A stretch of 11,338 nt of DNA. Source: JBFKAV01 sp041621405 (lineage in GTDB: Bacteria; Pseudomonadota; Alphaproteobacteria; Rhodobacterales; Rhodobacteraceae). How positions within the stretch are numbered: the stretch's first letter is position 1; every line of letters starts with the position of its first letter. The stretch is from positions 1 through 11,338 of the forward strand of contig JBFKAV010000119.1 of assembly GCA_041621405.1 (NCBI GenBank), read 5' to 3'. A program made the translations under genes and the position numbers. A model generated the notes under the pieces. It ran no database searches. It was given only the letters and a program-made list of their open reading frames with translations, and had not been told where the DNA came from. Below, piece after piece: positions 6,921 to 11,338 of this stretch.

Positions 6921-8612
6921 TCAGGCGACCCATTCCGACACCGGAGCGGCGGCCTCGTGCAAGGGCTGCGAGATCACGTCGACCAGCGTTGGGCCGCCAT
7001 GGGCCAGCGCCTCGCGCAGGACCGGGCGCAGCTCGGCCGGGTCCTCGACCGTCCAGGCCTTCACGCCGAAGGCCCGCGCCACGGCGGCGTGATCGGTGCG
7101 GCCGAAATCGACGTTGTAGAACCGCTTGCCGAAGCCGGCATTCTGGCCGGCCTTGATCCAGCCGAAGGTGGCGTTTGAGAAGACGATGGCGGTGACGGGG
7201 ATATCGTAGCGGACCAGCGTTTCCAGCTCGCCGCAGCAGAACCCGAAGGAGCCGTCGCCCATCGCCGCCACGGTCTTGGCCCCGGGCCGCCCGAGCGCCG
7301 CCCCCATCGCCGCGGCGAACGCGTAGCCCAGCGCCCCGTGCGCGCGGTTGGAGATGAACTGCCGCCCGGCGCCGGGCCAGCGGTAGTGCGCAGAGAAGTA
7401 CGGGCAGGGCGTGCCCGGATCAGCGACGATGATCGCATCATCGTCCAGAAGCTCGTGCAGGGCGGCGACCACCGCCTCGGGCCGGATCGGGCGGACGGAG
7501 TCGCGGGCAAGCGGCGCGAAGGCGGCTAGCTTCGCCTCCCAGGCCGCCCCAGCCCGCGATGCGCCCCCCTGGCCTTGCCTCGGGGGATCGGCGCGAAGCT
7601 CCGCGACCAGCGCCTCGAGCGCGAGCCGGGCATCGGCGACGACGGCGACCTCGGTCGGGTAGTTGGCGCCGATGACGCCCGGGTCGCTGTCGATGTGGAC
7701 GATCCGGGCCCCGGGCGCCGGGCAGCGCCAGCGTTCCGTCGTGACCGAGCCAGCGCGGCAGCCGATGAAGAGCACCACATCCGCCGCCTCCACGACCTCG
7801 CGCGTCGCGGGAACGCCGCCGTTCGAGCCGACGACGCCCACCGCCCGGGGATGGGTCTCGGCCAGCGCCCCCTGACCGGAGACGGTGGTCGCCACTGGCA
7901 GGTCGAGGAGCCCAGCCAGCTCGGCCAGGGCCGCCTCGGCCCCGGCGATCACCGGCCCGCCGCCGCAGATGGCGAGCGCTGACTTCGCCTCGCGCAAGAG
8001 CTCGGCGGCCGCCCGGACCGCCTCCGGATCCGGCGCCGCGCGGCTCGCCGGAAAGGCGCGGTGCCGCGGGTCGGCCCAGATCTCGGCCTCGGATGCCTCG
8101 GCCTTCTGGGTGTCGAACGGCAGCGCCAGATGCGCCGCGCCCGGCCGCCCGGTCGTCATCTCCCGGAACGCCCGCCGCACCGTCGCCGGCAGCCGCTGGG
8201 CGCTGTCGAGGGAGGCGTTCCACTTGGTCAGCGGGCGGAACAGCGAGACCTGGTCGAGCTCGGTCAGCGGGTAGCGCCCGGCGGAGGTGGTCGCCACGTC
8301 GGTGGTGATGGCGAGAACCGGGATTGAGCTTTCGTTCGCCTCGACGAGCCCCGGCAGGATATAGGTCGCCCCGCCGCCGGAGGGGCCCTCGCAGATGCCC
8401 GGCTTTCCCGTTACCCGGGCGTAGCCGTCGGCCATGTAGGCGGCGTGACGTTCGTCGCGGGTGAGGAAGTGGGCGATGCCGTGGTCGAGCCGCGCGAGCG
8501 CGTCGTAGAAGGGCAGCGTAGTATCGCCGCAGAGCCCGAACATGTGGCTGACGCCATAGGCCTGGAGCATGCGCACCATCGCCTCGGCCCCGGTGATCTG
8601 GTTGCCGCTCAT
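6921..8612 (-). CDS. Thiamine pyrophosphate-dependent enzyme, acetolactate synthase-like (complete)
   Basis: This 563-residue protein has the three-domain TPP-enzyme layout. The N-terminal Pyr domain contains TRDERHAAYMADGYARVTGK at residues 51-70, with Glu54 at the position of the catalytic glutamate that activates TPP. The central domain spans about 195-340 (AICGGGPVIAG, then VVGSNGG, then VLFIGCRAGS). The C-terminal PP domain has GDGSFGF at 452-458 and Asn480, where the usual Asn-Asn pair reads Ser-Asn. The frame stays open to 8849, but the ATG at 8610-8612 is chosen because GGAGG lies eight bases upstream and MSGNQITGAEAMVRML matches the family N-terminus. The family decarboxylates 2-oxo acids, often with ligation or acyl transfer. 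It is not an obvious sulfoacetaldehyde acetyltransferase. It lies upstream of the DadA-TRAP operon on the same strand and is divergent from the racemase-like gene, which suggests shared control. The substrate is unknown. Confidence 0.9.
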   Translation of the reverse strand: MSGNQITGAEAMVRMLQAYGVSHMFGLCGDTTLPFYDALARLDHGIAHFLTRDERHAAYMADGYARVTGKPGICEGPSGGGATYILPGLVEANESSIPVLAITTDVATTSAGRYPLTELDQVSLFRPLTKWNASLDSAQRLPATVRRAFREMTTGRPGAAHLALPFDTQKAEASEAEIWADPRHRAFPASRAAPDPEAVRAAAELLREAKSALAICGGGPVIAGAEAALAELAGLLDLPVATTVSGQGALAETHPRAVGVVGSNGGVPATREVVEAADVVLFIGCRAGSVTTERWRCPAPGARIVHIDSDPGVIGANYPTEVAVVADARLALEALVAELRADPPRQGQGGASRAGAAWEAKLAAFAPLARDSVRPIRPEAVVAALHELLDDDAIIVADPGTPCPYFSAHYRWPGAGRQFISNRAHGALGYAFAAAMGAALGRPGAKTVAAMGDGSFGFCCGELETLVRYDIPVTAIVFSNATFGWIKAGQNAGFGKRFYNVDFGRTDHAAVARAFGVKAWTVEDPAELRPVLREALAHGGPTLVDVISQPLHEAAAPVSEWVA

Positions 8613-8620
8613 CGCCCGCC

Positions 8621-8625
8621 CCTCC
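8621..8625 (-). promoter_or_regulatory. Shine-Dalgarno site fixing the start of the TPP enzyme gene
   Basis: GGAGG on the minus strand lies eight bases before the ATG at 8610-8612. The upstream in-frame ATG at 8628-8630 has no such site, so the shorter protein is preferred. Confidence 0.7.
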
Positions 8626-8642
8626 CGCATCTTGACTGCGGC

Positions 8643-8671
8643 ATCTTGGAAAGCCTGCTCCGGGGGGTCAA
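8643..8671 (-). promoter_or_regulatory. Possible sigma70-type promoter for the TPP enzyme gene
   Basis: On the minus strand, TTGACC (8666-8671; five of six matches to the -35 consensus) is followed after 17 bp by CAAGAT (8643-8648; three of six, including the key A2 and T6). Transcription would start near 8636, giving a leader of about 24 bases that contains the ribosome-binding site. This is pattern recognition only. Confidence 0.35.
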
Positions 8672-8675
8672 TAAT
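8646..8675 (+). promoter_or_regulatory. Possible sigma70-type promoter for the racemase-like gene
   Basis: TTGGAA (8646-8651; four of six matches to -35) and AATAAT (8670-8675; five of six to -10) are separated by 18 bp. This is the only AT-rich patch in the 89 bp divergent spacer. The implied leader is about 20 bases and contains AGGAGA at 8691-8696, five bases before the ATG. Its -10 overlaps the -35 of the opposing candidate promoter. Confidence 0.42.
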
Positions 8676-8701
8676 GCCGCGCGACCGGTAAGGAGACGGC
8701 G

Positions 8702-9412
8702 ATGAAGGCGAAGGGCGGCAAGGCCATCTATGGCGCCTCGGTCGGGATCCTGATGCTCGAGGCACGGTTTCCGCGCATTCCCGGCGACATGGGCAATGCC
8801 CGGACCTGGGATTTCCCGGTGCACTACAAGATCGTCCGCGGCGCCTCACCCGACCGTGTCGTGCGCCGGGGCGCCGAGGGGCTACTGCCCAGCTTCGTCG
8901 AGGCCGCGCGCGAGCTCGTCGCCGACGGCGTCGACGGGATCACCACCAATTGCGGGTTCCTGTCGCTGTTTCAGAAGGACCTCGCGGCGGCGGTCGGCGT
9001 CCCGGTCGCGACGTCGTCCTTGATGCAGGTCGCCCAGGTCAACGCCGTCCTGCCGCCGGCCAAGCGCTGCGGCGTGCTGACAATCTCGTCCAGCGCGTTG
9101 ACGCCGGCGCATCTCGAGGCGGCGGGGGTTCCGCCCGGCACGCCGATCTGCAGCACCGAGGGTGGCCGCGAATTCACCCGCGCCATCCTCGGCAACGAGC
9201 CGGAGTTGGACGTCGAGTTGGCCCGCGAGGACAACGTCACCGCGGCACGCGAGGTCGCCCGTGCCAATCCCGACCTCGGCGCCCTCGTACTCGAATGCAC
9301 CAACATGGTGCCCTATGCCCCGGCCATCCGCGAGGCCGTGGGACTGCCGGTCTATTCGATCCTGAATTTCGTCAACTGGTTCCAGTCCGGCCTCGAGCCA
9401 AGGCAATTCTGA
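8702..9412 (+). CDS. Aspartate/glutamate racemase superfamily protein
   Basis: This 236-residue cytosolic protein has the two-cysteine layout of the Asp/Glu/hydantoin racemase superfamily. Cys84 sits in GITTNCGFLS and Cys199 in LVLECTNMVPY, each at the end of a strand in one of the two half-domains. These residues act as opposing acid and base at the alpha carbon in true racemases. The N-terminus is distinctive: GASVGILMLEARFPRIPGDM then WDFPVHYKIVRGA, a conserved opening of an uncharacterised subgroup. The superfamily also includes maleate isomerase and arylmalonate decarboxylase, so racemisation is likely but not proven. AGGAGA lies five bases before the ATG. It is divergent from the TPP enzyme gene and close to the DadA-like gene, so it could supply a D-amino acid (or isomerised acid) to that oxidase. 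This coupling is inference. Confidence 0.88.
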   Translation: MKAKGGKAIYGASVGILMLEARFPRIPGDMGNARTWDFPVHYKIVRGASPDRVVRRGAEGLLPSFVEAARELVADGVDGITTNCGFLSLFQKDLAAAVGVPVATSSLMQVAQVNAVLPPAKRCGVLTISSSALTPAHLEAAGVPPGTPICSTEGGREFTRAILGNEPELDVELAREDNVTAAREVARANPDLGALVLECTNMVPYAPAIREAVGLPVYSILNFVNWFQSGLEPRQF

Positions 9413-9482
9413 CGCTTGCGCAGCAACACGTCCGGTCGGCACCGGCCGAAGGGTTCAATCCGGCCCCAAATGCGGCCCAGGA

Positions 9483-9605
9483 ATGCGTCCCAAAGAGATC
9501 AAGCTCGACGATCTGGTGACGGCATACGGTGCGACCACGCTGGTCGGGGCGATCCTGGACGAGATCGCGATGACGCACCGGAGGCTCGTCGTGAAACGGG
9601 GGTGA
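9483..9605 (+). CDS. Doubtful 40-residue open frame, possible remnant
   Basis: ATG to TGA encodes 40 residues beginning MRPKEIKLDDLVTAYGATTL and ending basic (HRRLVVKRG). Its residue composition looks more protein-like (KEIKLDDL, GAILDEIA) than the arginine-rich frames typical of non-coding high-GC DNA. The only upstream AGGA abuts the ATG, which is too close for normal initiation. No homologue is recognised. It could be a small protein, the decayed tail of a lost gene, or chance. Confidence 0.2.
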   Translation: MRPKEIKLDDLVTAYGATTLVGAILDEIAMTHRRLVVKRG

Positions 9606-9654
9606 AGGACGCGGTTCTGTCTTCTATGCATCCCGGCTATATCCGAAGTCCGAC

Positions 9655-9672
9655 GTCCCGGGCGCCCGGGAC
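9655..9672. repeat. Perfect 18 bp palindrome, possible operator
   Basis: GTCCCGGGCGCCCGGGAC equals its own reverse complement with no spacer. It lies about 105 bp before the DMGDH-like start, in non-coding DNA. It may be a dimeric regulator site, but GC-rich DNA makes such symmetry by chance more often than balanced DNA does. Confidence 0.45.
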
Positions 9673-9777
9673 AGGCCCCGACAGACCGATTCGTGCCGCC
9701 GCGGCGGCAGGGTGCCGCCCGAGATGAGCAAGACCCACGCGGCCGCAAGGACCGGCCCAAGGAAGGATCCAAGAAAG

Positions 9778-11338
9778 ATGCGCACCCATGCCCAGGCGGT
9801 CGTGATCGGCGGCGGCGTCGTCGGCTGCTCGATCCTCTATCACCTGACCAAGCTCGGCTGGACTGACGTGGTCCTTCTCGAGCGGTCGGAGCTGACCAGC
9901 GGCAGCACTTGGCACGCGGCGGCCAACATCCACGGGCTGCACGACGTCACAAACATTTCCCGCCTGCAGCACTACACGATGCGGCTCTACAAGGAGCTCG
10001 AGGCCGAGACCGGCCAGAGCTGCGGGGTGTTCCAGCCGGGCTCGCTCTACCTCGCCCAGACCGAGGCGCGGGAGCACCAGTTGCGCCTGCAGGCGGCGAA
10101 GGCGCGGCGCTACGCGATGAACTTCCACGAGGTCAGCAGGGACGAGGCCGAGCGGCTGCATCCGCTGGTAGATTTCGGCGACATCCGCTGCATCATGTAC
10201 GAGCCCGACGGCGGCAACGTGGACCCCTCCGGCGTGACCAACGCCTACGCCGTGGGCGCCCGCCAGCGTGGCGCCGAGATCCATCGGTTCACGCCGGTGA
10301 CCGGCACCAAGCAGCAGCCCGACGGCAGCTGGATCGTGCGGACGGAGACGGGCGACATTCGCACGCACTGGGTTGTGAACGCGGCGGGGCTCTGGGCGCG
10401 CGAGGTCGCGGCGATGGCGGGGATCGCGCTACCGCTGATCCCGACCGAGCACCAGTACTTCGTGACCGAGACGATCCCCGAGATCGCGGCTCTAGACCGC
10501 CGCCTGCCGTCGGTCGCCGACCGCGACGGGGAGTATTACCTCCGCCAGGAGGGCAAGGGCCTGTTGGTCGGCGCCTACGAGAAGGACATGCGGTTCTGGG
10601 CCGAGGACGGCACGCCCGCGGGCTTCGGCCACGAGCTTTTCCCCGACGACCTCGAACGGATCGAGCCGAACATGCTGCGCGCCATCGACCGGGTGCCCGC
10701 GGTGGGCACCGCGGGCATCAAGCGCGTGATCAACGGCCCGATGATCTGGTCACCCGACAGCTCGGCCCTGTTCGGGCCAGTACCCGAGCTTCGGGGCTAC
10801 TTCTGCTGCTGCGGGATCATCCCGGGCTTCAGCCAGAACGGCGGGCTCGGCAAGCTCGCGGCGGAGTGGATGGTCGAGGGCGAGCCTACGCTCGACATGT
10901 TCGGCTGGGACCTCGCGCGGTTCGGGCACTGGGCGGGCAAGGCCTTCACCAGGGCCCGGGTCCAGGACCAGTACGCGCACCGCTTCAAGATCCACTTCCC
11001 CGGCGAGGAACGGGAGGCGGGCCGCCCGGTGCGGACCCGCCCGGTCTACGGCATGCAGCGCGAGATGGGCGCGGTCTTCGGGCTGAACTTCGGCTGGGAG
11101 CACCCGCTCTACTTCGACGCCAACACCCCCGACAGCGCGGGCTTTGCCCGCCAGCCCTGGTGGGAGAGCGTCGGGCGCGAGGCGCGGGGCTTGCGCGAGC
11201 GCGCGGGCATCATCGACATCTCGAACTTCGCCAAGTACCGCGTCGCCGGCCCCGGCGCCGAGGACTGGCTGAACGCGCTCTTCGCCAACCGGATGCCAAC
11301 GCGGGTGGGGCGGTCCTGCCTCACGCCGCTCATCGGCA
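9778..11338 (+). CDS. Dimethylglycine/sarcosine dehydrogenase-like FAD protein with GcvT-type domain (3' truncated by window edge)
   Basis: The first 520 codons are visible and the frame is open to the last base; family members usually run to about 800-850 residues. The N-terminal FAD motif VVIGGGVVGCS carries GGGVVG at residues 11-16, and Glu35 (LLER) ends the second strand. His46 in SGSTWHAAA aligns with the histidine that binds FAD covalently in dimethylglycine dehydrogenase. The oxidase core runs to about residue 370 (FCCCGIIPGFSQNGGLGK near 342-359). From about residue 420 a GcvT-like folate domain begins, with GIIDISNFAKYRVAGPGAEDW near 479-499. The family demethylates dimethylglycine, sarcosine or similar amines and passes the one-carbon unit to tetrahydrofolate. 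GGAAGG lies 11 bases before the chosen ATG. An in-frame ATG at 9724 would add 18 basic residues with a weaker site. The exact substrate is unresolved. Confidence 0.92.
   Translation, partial: MRTHAQAVVIGGGVVGCSILYHLTKLGWTDVVLLERSELTSGSTWHAAANIHGLHDVTNISRLQHYTMRLYKELEAETGQSCGVFQPGSLYLAQTEAREHQLRLQAAKARRYAMNFHEVSRDEAERLHPLVDFGDIRCIMYEPDGGNVDPSGVTNAYAVGARQRGAEIHRFTPVTGTKQQPDGSWIVRTETGDIRTHWVVNAAGLWAREVAAMAGIALPLIPTEHQYFVTETIPEIAALDRRLPSVADRDGEYYLRQEGKGLLVGAYEKDMRFWAEDGTPAGFGHELFPDDLERIEPNMLRAIDRVPAVGTAGIKRVINGPMIWSPDSSALFGPVPELRGYFCCCGIIPGFSQNGGLGKLAAEWMVEGEPTLDMFGWDLARFGHWAGKAFTRARVQDQYAHRFKIHFPGEEREAGRPVRTRPVYGMQREMGAVFGLNFGWEHPLYFDANTPDSAGFARQPWWESVGREARGLRERAGIIDISNFAKYRVAGPGAEDWLNALFANRMPTRVGRSCLTPLIG

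Larger units (their letters stand above)
9413..9777. other. 365 bp intergenic region between racemase-like and DMGDH-like genes
   Basis: No recognisable gene family is present. It contains two alternative five-bp stem-loops just after the racemase-like stop (9432-9449, no T-run), a doubtful 40-codon frame (9483-9605), an AT-richer patch near 9611-9645 and a perfect 18 bp palindrome (9655-9672). It probably holds the control region of the downstream dehydrogenase gene. Confidence 0.5.

Noticed and set aside
6921..8612. Idea that the complete TPP enzyme is sulfoacetaldehyde acetyltransferase (Xsc), making this a taurine locus
   Set aside because: The region after the TPP motif reads VFSNATFGWIK and lacks the residues I associate with Xsc there. 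No phosphotransacetylase gene is in the window, so only the overall architecture is similar.
9432..9449. Intrinsic terminator after the racemase-like gene
   Set aside because: Only two mutually exclusive five-bp stems are possible and no T-run follows.
9637..10368. Minus-strand open frame of 243 codons opposite the start of the DMGDH-like gene
   Set aside because: The plus strand has the FAD motif and the covalent-flavin histidine in a frame open to the window edge. The antisense frame has no recognisable content.
1..11338. Search for CRISPR arrays, tRNA genes, insertion sequences, phage genes and attachment sites
   Set aside because: No regularly spaced repeats, tRNA-like folds, transposase-like proteins or flanking terminal repeats were seen by eye.

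Overview
The window is strongly G+C-rich DNA with tight bacterial gene packing, including a 4-base-type start/stop overlap, 3 to 12 bp gaps inside an operon and a tail-to-tail overlap. The mix of a TRAP transporter, DadA-type and dimethylglycine-dehydrogenase-type flavoenzymes and TPP enzymes fits an alphaproteobacterium, perhaps Rhodobacterales or Rhizobiales. That placement is inference from gene content and base composition; no rRNA or other taxonomic marker is present.

Layout. (1) Positions 1-1636, plus strand: the C-terminal half of a TPP-dependent enzyme (acetolactate synthase / 2-oxoacid decarboxylase superfamily), overlapping a TauE/SafE-type permease. (2) Positions 1599-6759, minus strand, read right to left: a DadA-like FAD amino-acid dehydrogenase, then the TRAP genes dctP, dctQ and dctM, then a BASS-like ten-helix permease. 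This looks like one operon with a GC-rich hairpin between dctP and dctQ. (3) Positions 6921-8612, minus strand: a second, complete TPP enzyme. (4) Positions 8702-9412, plus strand: an Asp/Glu racemase superfamily protein, divergent from the second TPP enzyme across 89 bp that contains a plausible pair of overlapping promoters. (5) Positions 9413-9777: a 365 bp gap with a weak 40-codon frame and a perfect 18 bp palindrome. (6) Positions 9778 to the right edge, plus strand: the first 520 codons of a dimethylglycine/sarcosine-dehydrogenase-like protein with the histidine used for covalent FAD attachment and the start of a GcvT-like folate domain.

How the genes may work together (inference). The TRAP system would import a carboxylate or amino/imino acid. 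The racemase-family protein could change its stereochemistry, and the DadA-like enzyme could oxidise it to a 2-oxo or imino acid. A TPP enzyme could then decarboxylate or ligate the 2-oxo acid. The DMGDH-like enzyme would handle N-methyl amino acids and pass one-carbon units to folate. The two extra permeases (TauE/SafE and BASS-like) could export an anionic product or import a related anion. No transcription factor lies inside the window. The substrate cannot be read from the sequence, and this combination is the main candidate for an undescribed catabolic module.
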